DNA of 64,000 nt. Origin: Welwitschia mirabilis. Taxonomy: Eukaryota > Gnetophyta > Gnetopsida > Welwitschiales. The notes under the pieces were generated by a model. The model did no database searches. It was not told where the DNA came from and saw only the letters and a list, made by a program, of their open reading frames with translations. A program made the position numbers and the translations under genes. Within the stretch, counting starts at the first letter, position 1, and each line of letters opens with the position of its first letter. Shown here piece after piece: positions 1-10,912 of this stretch. Where the stretch lies: NCBI GenBank assembly GCA_051453625.1, contig JBOZIK010000001.1:150019968-150083967 (forward strand). The letters are read 5' to 3'.

Positions 1-1190
1 AGAAAAATTTTCTTCATAGAATTTGATGATTATGAGTGGACTGAGCTCCATATTTACCATAAGTGCAAAGATTAAATCATGTGTAAAGATATGGTAGAAT
101 ATAAAAATATTAACATCCTTAACCTTTTCCATCATGAAGTATATGGCTAGCACTTTAGTAGATAGAATACTGTATCGAAAGCCTTTCATTCTAGTTTTCA
201 TTGGCCTATCCTTTTTAAAGATTCTTTTGAATTTGCTAGAAGGTGTGATGCTTGTCAATTTTATGGTATCCTAGCTTGCTCTTAAGGTATGTTTGTTAAA
301 CTTACCCTTAAACATAAACCTTTTGAATATTTAGGGGATTAACATTATACGCCTTATCAAACCATCTTTTCATGATAAAATTACATCTTAGTGGCTATTA
401 ATTATGTTACTAAGTGGGTTGAAGCTATTCCTACTACCACAAATGGTTTCCAAACTATTTGTAATTTTTTTCAAATTGATATCTTTCAATGCTTTGGGTT
501 TTCTAGAATCTTGATTAGTGACTAAGAACATTATTTTATCAGTTCACGTTTTCAGAGACTTTACTTATCCATTGAAATTGAACATCACATTACTTATGCT
601 TATCACCCTCAATCTAATGATCAAGCTAAGAATGTAAATAGGAAAATTAAAATGATGCTTTAAAAACATCTCTATCAACAAGAAAACTTGAGTTTCTAAA
701 TTAAATGATGTTCTTTAAGCTTATTATACTACTTAATACAATTTTCATGGCTTTTTCCCTAATGAACTTATCTTCAAAAATATTTGTGTCTTACTAATTG
801 ATATTTAGTATAACTCTTATCATTCTATTCATTAACTTAATCTTGTAAACTTAGATAAAAATATTTGGTATTAATTAATTCAACTTAATCACTTAAATGA
901 AAAACATACCTGTGTCATACATTGTCAACTTATTGACAAAGCCAAAGGTAAGTTCAAACATAATAAAAAAATTCATTCATAAGTAATTTGAGCCAAGCCA
1001 ACTAGTTCTTTTATACAATACTTGAGTGTATATTTTACATAACAAGTTAATATCTAGATGGTTATATCCTTATCATTTAAACAAAATACATTCTAATGAC
1101 ATAATTGAAATCTCTCATGTAAACACTAGAGAAATTAAAAAGGTTAATAGAGAAAGATTAAAAATATATGCATCTGATGTTAAAAACTTA
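1..1190 (+). pseudogene. G1 integrase (zinc-binding, core and C-terminal parts), decayed
   Basis: Integrase would join the element's cDNA to host DNA. The window opens in the HHCC zinc-binding part: near 225-262 the plus strand reads FARRCDACQFYG, giving the two cysteines. The catalytic core follows, with ILVAINYVTKWVEAIPT near 384-440, where the first catalytic Asp is Asn (INY). LISD at about 510-521 supplies the second Asp and is followed directly by a stop. YHPQSNDQAKNVNRKIK comes near 600-655, where the expected catalytic Glu after Q-A is Lys. The C-terminal part is the open stretch 1026-1190, with KLISRWLYPYHLN and a K-V-N-R-E-R-L-K motif typical of this integrase tail. Stops and frameshifts make it inactive. 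Confidence 0.85.
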
Positions 1191-3281
1191 AACATGATAG
1201 AATATATTTTTTGGAAGCCTCCCTCAATGAAGAGAACTTTCTTTATGCCCTTATTTGAATTCTTCTTTAGCCAATTTCTTTGGTCAACATCATGCTATTA
1301 TTTGATTATCTTTTACCTGACTTATGTATTTCTTTATAAAATTATCATGACTAATGATCTTTTACTTAGGTTTATAAAAGTGGTAAGGTTGGATTTACCT
1401 AATCTTAAGACATTTATATATCTATAAACTTTATTTTAAGGGTAAATTCCTTGGTTTTATTATTCTCTTAATGGTGTAAGTCTTTAGTTATTTAGATATG
1501 TCCTTTCTATTTATCATCTTATTACTTTACCCTCATTCTTAAGAGTATTTTGTCATGTGGGATTTATTCAAAAATAAAATAATTTCCTACCACATTGAAG
1601 TAAATCTTACCAAGTATTGATAGTTTTGAAAAATCCACTAAGAGAGCAATTAACCAATACTTATGGGTTCTTACTCCTTTGATAGTGGTTGCACTCCCCT
1701 CATCAAGAAATAATTATCAATTAAAGACCACAAGATCAGTGATGTTCCTAGTGTGATCAAATATATTACTAGTTTCTAGTATTATATAGTACAATNNNNN
1801 NNNNNNNNNNNNNNNNNNNNNNNNNNNNNNNNNNNNNNNNNNNNNNNNNNNNNNNNNNNNNNNNNNNNNNNNNNNNNNNNNNNNNNNNNNNNNNNNNNNN
1901 NNNNNNNNNNNNNNNNNNNNNNNNNNNNNNNNNNNNNNNNNNNNNNNNNNNNNNNNNNNNNNNNNNNNNNNNNNNNNNNNNNNNNNNNNNNNNNNNNNNN
2001 NNNNNNNNNNNNNNNNNNNNNNNNNNNNNNNNNNNNNNNNNNNNNNNNNNNNNNNNNNNNNNNNNNNNNNNNNNNNNNNNNNNNNNNNNNNNNNNNNNNN
2101 NNNNNNNNNNNNNNNNNNNNNNNNNNNNNNNNNNNNNNNNNNNNNNNNNNNNNNNNNNNNNNNNNNNNNNNNNNNNNNNNNNNNNNNNNNNNNNNNNNNN
2201 NNNNNNNNNNNNNNNNNNNNNNAAAGATACATGTATGATGATCCATGTTTTTCTTTTGGAGGCTAGGGAATTAGTGATGTCCCTGGTGTTATCAAAGGCA
2301 TTTATTATTCCCTAGGCTCATTTTATATGTAATACTCTTACATGATTATTTCACTTTTAAGGATATTAACATGTTTTGGAGTGTTAACTAGTGAATCCAT
2401 CCTTGAATAGCTATTGATATTATCATTTATTATTTGAGAACATTAAAACTACTTGACATCATCATGATCACTACCTAATCAAGTAGTATTTTATTAATTT
2501 TTTAGATAATGTTATGCATCATTAATAAAGTGATTTTATGATTTCTACCAAGGGACTTTACTAGGTTATAATTTAGGATTGTCTATCTTCACTTTTTATT
2601 TTCTTTAGTTATTTTTCTTGATCTTTTAAAGTTATTTCCTTTACTTTTTAATCTCAATACTTAGAACTTCATCATTTAGTAGTTTTCTTATTGTTTAATT
2701 TCACTCATAGTTATTATCTATATGGGTTAATCTTGTTTTAGCACTTTGACAGATAATGTTTCTTTAGCTCATGATATCATTTCTCTCATCTATTCCTTTA
2801 TTTTCTTTTTGAGTTTTGGTACATATACTTTCTTATCCTTACTAATTTTAAGTTCAGACACATTTGAGAACTTTTCTTAGCATCACTTCTTTCTACTTGA
2901 TCCATTACCATTATCCTATCCTGACACCCCTTTCTCTTAGATTGAGTTCTTTCCAATTTTGGATTTTTTACTATGCTTTTTTTAATGATGATTCTTAAGC
3001 CTTTACCTATCTCTTGAACTATAAAACAATGTTTTAAGGCCTTAGTATCACTATAATTAACTATCTTTCTTTGCTTAGATTTCATTTTTTTATTGATCTT
3101 TCATAGAGACCTAACATTTACCAATCTTTATCTTTTTACCTTAATGTAATATGGGATGTATTAATTTACATTAAAGGGAAGGATTTTTTTTAAATATTTT
3201 TGAGCAATAATTTTAATTATGGAGGTTATTTTAATCTTTTACATGTAATAGTCTAGTTATTATTTCATATTATTTATGTAA
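1191..3281 (+). other. G1 3' non-coding region, first part
   Basis: There is no convincing gene here. The stretch aligns with G3 45250-46060 and with G2 26060-27550 on the minus strand. A shared block reading like gatcagtggtgttcttagtg occurs at about 1733-1755 and again in variant form at about 2269-2295, on either side of an N run. This suggests a local repeat or a duplicated gap edge. The remainder (2400-3281) is AT-rich with scattered stops in all frames. Confidence 0.55.
1796..2222. other. Assembly gap (427 N)
   Basis: Sized run of N inside the 3' region of G1. Similar sequence on both sides suggests a collapsed or duplicated local repeat. Confidence 0.95.
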
Positions 3282-4796
3282 TATATATTAAAAAATTTAG
3301 CTTTAATGATTCCACTTGTCAAATATCTTGTGTCATTGTGTATAGAGATCATTTAGAAATAGACCTTAATAGGCACTTTATCATTATGCATCTTNNNNNN
3401 NNNNNNNNNNNNNNNNNNNNNNNNNNNNNNNNNNNNNNNNNNNNNNNNNNNNNNNNNNNNNNNNNNNNNNNNNNNNNNNNNNNNNNNNNNNNNNCACTTG
3501 TCAAATATCTTGTGTCATTGTGTAGAGAGATCATTTAGAAATAGACCTTAATAGGCACTTTATCATTATGCATCTTCAAAAACAAACATCTTATGAAAAG
3601 GATCAAAGACTAAAATGCAAAATCAATTACATGAAGATATCTAAGAAATTGAAAACATCTTAAATGAAGACATCTAGAAAGGTGAAGACATTTTAAATGT
3701 ACTAAACTAAAACAGGTAATAGAGTTAGTTTAGTTTTAACTAATATCTTACATTTTAGATAAGAAATGAACTTGTACATTGTGCATTTATGATTATAAAG
3801 GTATAAGGATACTATAGTATAATATTCATCAAAATCTTGGTAAATTAACTCAATACATCTACAAAAGTAAAGATGTTTATAGTAAAGATGTCTAAAAGAT
3901 TCAAGACATCTTAAACCAAAGCTCATATTAATTAAAAGTAAAGTTATATGCTCAAATCATAAACATTTACTATCCATTATACAATAGTTATAGAATTAAA
4001 TGAATATCTTTCAAGCTCAAATGTCTAGAGCTTTCTCATTGTTATAAGGCCTTGATCTCATAAAAGAAAAAGAAAATATTTGGTACTTCATTGAATTAAT
4101 CAAATATATAGATCTTTGAAAGCATGAGTTAAGGAAGCCTCTAATGAAAAAATCAAAGGATTCCTTGGTAAGAAGATAACATTATTTCATCTCTTTGATT
4201 TGGATGTTTATTGCTTCATTCTTCATTCATACTCATGATAATAACAATAACTTTAAAGAAATTAAATATTCATCAAAGTAATATCTTCAGGCTTATTACT
4301 ATATTATATTCTAGTTATTCGGAATATCTTATTGTTAAATATTATTGTAAAGTCCAATTTCTTAAATATCAAATATTTTGTAAGGAAACCCTTGTAGCGG
4401 TGTGCATTTGATATTGTGATTTTGGACACTTGGTTAATGTAAGATTATTGACTAGTTAGAAAACCATTATTTCTATATGGAAAATAAATTATTACCCTAT
4501 GTGATCTCACTATTATAAAGGTTTGTGGTGTGAGGGGGAGAGAGTATTAACTTGCAAGAAGCCTCTTATTTAATGTAAGATTGGTGGTGTACCAAAAAAC
4601 CATTAGTTTCTTATAGCTAAAGAATATCTAAAAGTGTGAGTAGAAGCTACCCTCTCTATGTGAACATATCAAGGTTAAAAAACCACATTATATTGATAAG
4701 GTCTTCCATCATGCATTTTCATTTTGCTATTTGTTTAAATTTTTATTATTTAGTGGAACTCATTCATCCCTCCCCACTGAGTTTAATTGATCCTTA
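3282..4796 (+). repeat. C1 5' LTR
   Basis: This aligns throughout with 10913-12384. The shared start region is a TTTAG box followed by TTTTAATAATTCCACTTGTC or close variants. The shared end is a CT-rich stretch, then TTTAATTGATCCTTA. It contains about eight copies of the AGATGTCT/AGACATCT motif between 3630 and 3920. It holds a 100-N gap (3395-3494) with about 80 bases repeated on both sides. The end is set two bases before the primer site. The terminal bases are TA rather than the usual CA, consistent with C-to-T decay; C2's 3' LTR still ends in CA. Confidence 0.85.
3312..3576. other. 100-N gap flanked by a duplicated 80-base edge
   Basis: The sequence starting CACTTGTCAAATATCTTGTG at 3315 ends in ATTATGCATCTT just before the N run (3395-3494). 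It then restarts almost identically at 3495 and runs to about 3576. The other LTR (10942 onward) has this block once. The duplication is most likely two overlapping contig ends that were not merged. Confidence 0.85.
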
Positions 4797-4798
4797 AG

Positions 4799-4810
4799 TG
4801 ATATCAAAGT
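4799..4810 (+). other. C1 primer binding site (initiator tRNA-Met type)
   Basis: TGATATCAAAGT lies two bases after the LTR and resembles the TGGTATCAGAGC type, which pairs with the 3' end of initiator tRNA-Met. Three of the four differences are G/A or C/T transitions. C0 and C2 keep closer matches at the same place. Confidence 0.65.
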
Positions 4811-4844
4811 AAGCACTTATAAAAAGAAGTAACTTCCTTAAGTG

Positions 4845-6780
4845 AAAATAGAATGGATACCACCCATTAAACCTTCACTCTTTAATGATACAAACTATGT
4901 TTATTAGAAGATCCGGATGTGGATGTACTTATAGTCTTTTGAGTTTTAAGTGTGGAAGAGCATAGAATAAGAATACTTAGATCCTATGAAGAATGTTATA
5001 AATGTTTTAGATAATACCACTACTTATATCAAGAAAAGAAAAGACAAGATAGATGAAGAAAAAGTGCCTTTTATGTAAGATTCTAAAGCTAAGAATGCAC
5101 TTTATTCTACTTTATCTCTAAAAGAGTTTAATAGAATTACAAGTTATAAGATGGCTCAAGAAATTTGAAATGTTCTAGTTAAAACATACAAATGAACAAC
5201 TATTATGAATTAATCTAAGCTTCTTGTTTAGATAATTTAATTTGAGAATCTCAAAATGAATCTAGGAAAAAGGGTTCACAAGTACTTTACTAGAGTTTCA
5301 ACCATTGTGAATGCAACATGTGGTATTGAAAGAAATATTATTAAAGTAAAGGTAATTCAAAAAATTATTAGATCACTCACTACTGATTATAAATCAAGGA
5401 ACATAGCCATGAAAGCATCTAAATATTTCAACACAGTGAAGATTAAAGAGCTACAAAGTGCAGTTACAACATGTGAAATGAAACTGATACAAGATGGAGC
5501 CTTAAGAAAAAATCATATTGAATTTAAGGTAAGCCTTAATACAAATCATATATTAAAAGAAAAGATAAAAAAAGATTATGAAGAAGATGATTTTGATCAT
5601 GAACATGAGGAACTAGCCTTCATCACAAAAAGAGTAAAAAGACTACTTTTATGTAAGTACAACAAAAGAGATAAGCTTTGAAGATCATCTAGATTTTAAG
5701 AAAAAGATAAGCGTAAAGGTGAGTCATCTAATAATACTTATTTATTAGATTTTTTCAAAATAGAATGTTGGATATGTGAGGAATTGGACATATTTCCTCA
5801 AAATGCCTTAGTGCTAATAGATTGCAGTAACATGAACAAAAGAAGAAGACTAAAAATAAGAAATCATTTTTTATTGAATGGGATGATGATAATATGGCTA
5901 TAGAAGAAACATTAGATAATGAGAAATCATAACCTTTGTATATTACTATAGTACACACTAAAGATGAATGCAATGATCTAGAAGAAAAGTATGATTCAGA
6001 TACTGAGGATGACATAGGTATGATTATGCAAGAAAAATATGATTTAATTTCTAAAGGGCTTATTAATTTGAAAAAATTATGTGCAATGATAAAAGGTTAA
6101 TTAATATTTATTAAAAGGAATATGAATAAGAAAAGAATACTTAGAGTAAATTATCAACTAAAAACTCATCCCTTAAAGCTAAGATTTAAAGACTAACATG
6201 TGTTTTGGAGAATATAAGACAAGAACTTTTAGATTTAAAGAAAATCATTGAAAATTTTAAACAAGGCAAAGAAACTTTAAATATCATGCTAAGGTAAAGG
6301 AAAAACTCAAATGACAAGAGTGGTTTAGAATACAATGAGGCTATAATTGGTAATTTAGCTTCTTTATTTAAAAGATAAAATTACAAGTTAGGTATGAGCA
6401 TTTGGCATACATACATAACATTACTCACTATTATTATCATTATAGAGATCATTATCAATATAGATGTCTAATAAAATTTTAAAAAAATAATATACTAATA
6501 ATGCTAATAGGCATGATAGATTGGTATATCATTTTATGCAAGTGAAACCAAGGAAAGTTTGAGTACCTAAAGCTAAATCAAATCTTAGAACAGAGAAGAA
6601 GCATGCTTATCACACATGTAGTTATTTAGGGCATAATAATTATGTTATAACCTAATGCAATAATGATCAAGATGTTAATAAGACAACAAGGTCTCAAGGC
6701 ACTGAAGGATATACCAATTTTATTATGAACTTGGATATTGAGCCTTGTCTAATTAGGTAAGTAAAGTAGTTGACATCCTT
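4845..6780 (+). pseudogene. C1 gag polyprotein, decayed
   Basis: Gag would form the cytoplasmic virus-like particle and package the RNA. Plus-strand reading gives PPIKPSLFNDTNYVY near 4860-4905, matching the N-terminal copia gag signature (aromatic after N-Y replaced by a stop), and then R-M-W-M-Y-L. An open stretch at 5256-5681 carries the gag core, with an acidic DYEEDDFDHEHEELAF segment before a K-rich run. A zinc-knuckle relic with C-W-I-C lies at about 5765-5790, followed by KKKTKNKKSFFIEWDDDN, typical of SIRE-type gag. Farther on, KPRKV-stop-VPKAK (about 6545) marks the gag tail. Frameshifts and stops are frequent. The start is unclear; the first plausible Met is just upstream of 4860. 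Confidence 0.8.
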
Positions 6781-6842
6781 AATATCTCAACTCCCTTACA
6801 TTTATCTTATGAATTGATATTATGATTAGATGTAGTTTGTGT

Positions 6843-6851
6843 AGGTAATGT

Positions 6852-6931
<80 letters not shown>

Positions 6932-7774
6932 GTNNNNNNNNNNNNNNNNNNNNNNNNNNNNNNNNNNNNNNNNNNNNNNNNNNNNNNNNNNNNNNNNNNN
7001 NNNNNNNNNNNNNNNNNNNNNNNNNNNNNNNNNNNNNNNNNNNNNNNNNNNNNNNNNNNNNNNNNNNNNNNNNNNNNNNNNNNNNNNNNNNNNNNNNNNN
7101 NNNNNNNNNNNNNNNNNNNNNNNNNNNNNNNNNNNNNNNNNNNNNNNNNNNNNNNNNNNNNNNNNNNNNNNNNNNNNNNNNNNNNNNNNNNNNNNNNNNN
7201 NNNNNNNNNNNNNNNNNNNNNNNNNNNNNNNNNNNNNNNNNNNNNNNNNNNNNNNNNNNNNNNNNNNNNNNNNNNNNNNNNNNNNNNNNNNNNNNNNNNN
7301 NNNNNNNNNNNNNNNNNNNNNNNNNNNNNNNNNNNNNNNNNNNNNNNNNNNNNNNNNNNNNNNNNNNNNNNNNNNNNNNNNNNNNNNNNNNNNNNNNNNN
7401 NNNNNNNNNNNNNNNNNNNNNNNNNNNNNNNNNNNNNNNNNNNNNNNNNNNNNNNNNNNNNNNNNNNNNNNNNNNNNNNNNNNNNNNNNNNNNNNNNNNN
7501 NNNNNNNNNNNNNNNNNNNNNNNNNNNNNNNNNNNNNNNNNNNNNNNNNNNNNNNNNNNNNNNNNNNNNNNNNNNNNNNNNNNNNNNNNNNNNNNNNNNN
7601 NNNNNNNNNNNNNNNNNNNNNNNNNNNNNNNNNNNNNNNNNNNNNNNNNNNNNNNNNNNNNNNNNNNNNNNNNNNNNNNNNNNNNNNNNNNNNNNNNNNN
7701 NNNNNNNNNNNNNNNNNNNNNNNNNNNNNNNNNNNNNNNNNNNNNNNNNNNNNNNNNNNNNNNNNNNNNNNNNN

Positions 7775-7830
<56 letters not shown>
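6843..7830 (+). repeat. (TG)n microsatellite with 841-N gap
   Basis: TG repeats occupy about 6848-6933 and 7775-7830, with a run of N between them (6934-7774). Translation across this tract gives only alternating Cys-Val and is not a gene. The tract sits exactly where the pol region should begin in C1. Confidence 0.95.
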
Positions 7831-7831
<1 letters not shown>

Positions 7832-8415
7832 TTTCTATATTTTTTAAGTATTATTCTTATAATTATAATAGCTATAAATTCTTTTTAAAAAATTTAAAAA
7901 CTTTTATTTATATATGTCTTTAGTTTTGTAGATATCTCTGGTGAAGACATCATGAAATTTATAAATGTTTTGAAATCAGACATCTTGATTTTTTCAGATG
8001 TCTTTAAAGGGTAGGATGTTAGTTTAAATTTTCAAATTAGATGTCTTAATTTTTATATATGTCTTAATAGTAAGAAAATGTATTGAAACTATTTTAATAG
8101 TACACATCTTGAAATCTGTAGATATCTACTTTCTGCATTTTCGATGTCTTGAAATTTGTAAATGTCTTGACTGTACTATTATAAAAATAAAAATGCATCA
8201 AAAGCTATAGTAATAACCCTTTTTAATAGCCAAAGGGACCACAAAATCTTGTTTTCAAGTATTCACTCAACATGTATTGCTTTCAAGTGATTTTCTAGAC
8301 TCATTTTCTCAAATTTCTCTAGTTAGATGTCTTGGATTTATAACACATCTTAATAGTAGGTAAGAATAGAGATTTTTCTTAAATGGATGCATATATTTTT
8401 CATAATTGCTTGTAT
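7831..8415 (+). repeat. C1 internal motif array upstream of the 3' ORF
   Basis: At least eight AGATGTCT-like units (intact or one-off) occur between 7915 and 8360. They resemble the LTR motif, with intervening text such as TTAATTTTTATAT and GAAATTTGTA. A counterpart array lies at the same place, directly upstream of the 3' ORF, in C2 (51960-52260). No coding potential is seen. Confidence 0.6.
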
Positions 8416-8639
8416 TTAACTTGATCTTTTATTAGTTTTTGATTTTATTTTATTAAAATGAAAATAATAAACTAGCAAGAACTTCAAGAGGTAAAGAACA
8501 AGCTTTAGGATGAACAAAATCATAATATGAACCTCAATTCTATTATGAGGCAGGAGTTGATAAGGAAACTCAATCATTACAGAAAGAAATCTTAATTTGT
8601 AGAAGATGCATAAATTATAGCTAATGATTTGTTTTATTG

Positions 8640-10165
8640 AACTCAATTAGAAAATAATGGTTCAAGTTATTAGCCCATTTCTAATCCAGTGATAAGAGAG
8701 TTTTATGCAACATTTATGAAATTGATGATAGTAATGATGCATTTTAAATTAGATTAAAGGTACTAATTTGTATATCATTCCAAGTTTTATCAATTTACTA
8801 CTTGGCGTAGATGATATGAATTTTCCATAATTTTATAGTAATTCATTTAGTGAGATATTTAGTTCTAGAATCGTTAATGTATCTCAACATTAAATTAGTA
8901 ATGTTTTATTTAGACACAGTAGAATGAATTTTGTTAAATACATTGAGAGAAACTATATGACTCTTAATGTCCCTATTCTTGGTTTGGTAACATTTTACAA
9001 TACTCTAGTTAGAGGAGATAGTTATAGCTATTATAAATCCATGAAGACCTTCAATGTATATTATGTACTCATAAGTCTTTAGGTAGATTTGGGTTTTGTT
9101 TTATGTATGGATATCATTTTTCTATTTCACAAGGCATAGACTTTGGTTCATCCATGTATTCCCAATCTGATCATTAATAGTGTAGATATATTAGTTTCAT
9201 AAAGTTAACCTCATCTATCAAAATAAATCATTAGCATAATTTAGTAAGAAATATAGAGCTGTCATGACACCAAGTAAGGAAAAAAGTGGGAGGACACCAT
9301 AAATGCAGAGACCATTTTTCACTACTACTTACAGATCTTTCTCAATAAAAAAGGGATTGAAGGTAATTATAGAATTGGTTAGAAAGACTAAAAGAAACCT
9401 TATAAGGATAAAAATCACAAATTCATAACAAACGAAGATGAGGCATTAGTAGAGAGTTGGAAATCCATGAGGACTCCCATGTGAACAGAGTCAAAGAAAG
9501 AGTTAGATGTATAGGAAGAAGTAGGATCATCAACTCCATTTGTCATATGGTATGAATCAAATAGGTTAGTAGATAATGAACTCTCATAGGAGTTTTCTAG
9601 AGATAAAGCATAAGCTTAGGGGAAGTATCACTTCCATATAGACACATGTGCAAAGTAAGCTATAGGCTCTAGGTCCTTCTTAGAAGAGACTATTACTAGA
9701 GGAAAGAGAGTCTAAGATCTCAAATATTCCATCCCTTATTTTTTATCAAGCTTATCATAAGATTTCATTCCACCATTCTACAAAACCATCATTATGACCT
9801 AGACCCTCCTCATTGCTACATGCACCTTCTTCATCTCTAGTTCGTCCACCATTACCTTCACATTCTCATATAAAGACCCTTTAGTTGGAACCATTCTTAT
9901 CTGTTCATCTACATTTCACTTTTATAAAGACCACCATTACTAGTATACTCAAAACTTCTATGACTTCTTAAATGTATCAATGTATGAGTAGATAGGTCTT
10001 TGATGGTCATAGTGAGACATCACAATGCCCCTCTAAGAAGAGGCACATATCAATCTCCCCTTCCTTCTCCACTTCATTATCATCCTATACCTAGCAAAGC
10101 TCCACCATCCATAACAATAATAATTGTAATAAAGAAGGTGAATTTGAGTGGTATATAATTGATTT
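8640..10165 (+). pseudogene. C1 3' ORF: plant transposon protein-like (PF20167-type), decayed
   Basis: Its role is unknown; frames of this kind are found in and near plant retrotransposons. Plus-strand reading gives NPVIREFYATFMK at about 8676-8718, matching the V-R-E-F-Y-A-N-L signature of the family. It continues with IIPSFINLLLGVDDMNFP (8775-8830), equal to the 'S-P-x-x-I-N-x-x-L-G' segment. MNFVKYIERNYMTLNVPIL follows (about 8928-8985), then LVTFYNTLVRGDSYSYY. The last part aligns with the C2 copy (51030-51296, minus strand). A basic, Ser/Pro-rich tail runs from about 9260 to 10160. Several stops and frameshifts are present. The family name comes from motif recognition, without a profile search. 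Confidence 0.6.
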
Positions 10166-10901
10166 AGATCTTAGTAATTAAAGCCTTTATCTGATAGCCA
10201 AAAAGGGAGGGAAGTATATGGAAAATTATGGACAAGTCAATTAGATACTTCAGCTTCTAGGTTATGGAAAATCTATTGGGATTAAAGATTCTGATTATAA
10301 ATTCTTTAATTAGATCCGAGAGTGTCATCATTTATATAGATGATTCCTCCTTAATGTTTTGGCACATATTCAGGTTATTTGACACTTTCTATCATTTTAG
10401 CTTATTAATTCATGTCTTATGCTTAGCAAATTTCTCATTTTTAATATTAATTTTTTAGTGCCACAATTTTGAATATACAATATTTTGATTATTTGATGAT
10501 TTAAATATTTTCATATGATGATTGGAATAATTTCCATTCATTATGCTACAATGTTACATACAAAATTGAATTTCATGCTCTAAAAATGGCACATTTTCTT
10601 TAGTATATTGCAATTAAGACATTATCAAATGTTTATGTGCTTTATTTTTCACATACATATGTGAATGTAGATTACATTGATTTATCATCTTTATTTATGT
10701 GTTTTGAAAAGTTGCTTAAGTGATTCTTAACATGTCTTTTTTTGTTTCTTTGAGTGGTATATATATCTATGTGATTTTTTTAGTGTAAAGTAGCACATAT
10801 CATGATTATTACAACTAGTTATTATGTGCATTTCTTTAGAACAAAATGTTTGATTTTAATTTATTGGTTGAGATTACACTTTCCAAGTTTTGAACATCAT
10901 T
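10166..10901 (+). other. C1 3' untranslated region
   Basis: AT-rich with no convincing gene. The 64-codon open frame at 10264-10458 has no recognisable motif and is probably chance. Confidence 0.5.
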
Positions 10902-10912
10902 AAAAAGGAGGA
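10902..10912 (+). other. C1 polypurine tract
   Basis: AAAAAGGAGGA sits immediately before the 3' LTR, where plus-strand DNA priming is expected. C2 has AAAAAGGTATAGA in the equivalent place on its strand. Confidence 0.7.

Noticed and set aside
2798-3085. Minus-strand frame of 95 codons rich in Lys and Arg
   Set aside because: No recognisable motif, lies in the G1 3' region, and the composition follows from T/C-rich plus-strand DNA.
6848-7923. Long open frames reading Cys-Val repeats across the gap
   Set aside because: They are translations of (TG)n plus N; no protein is supported.
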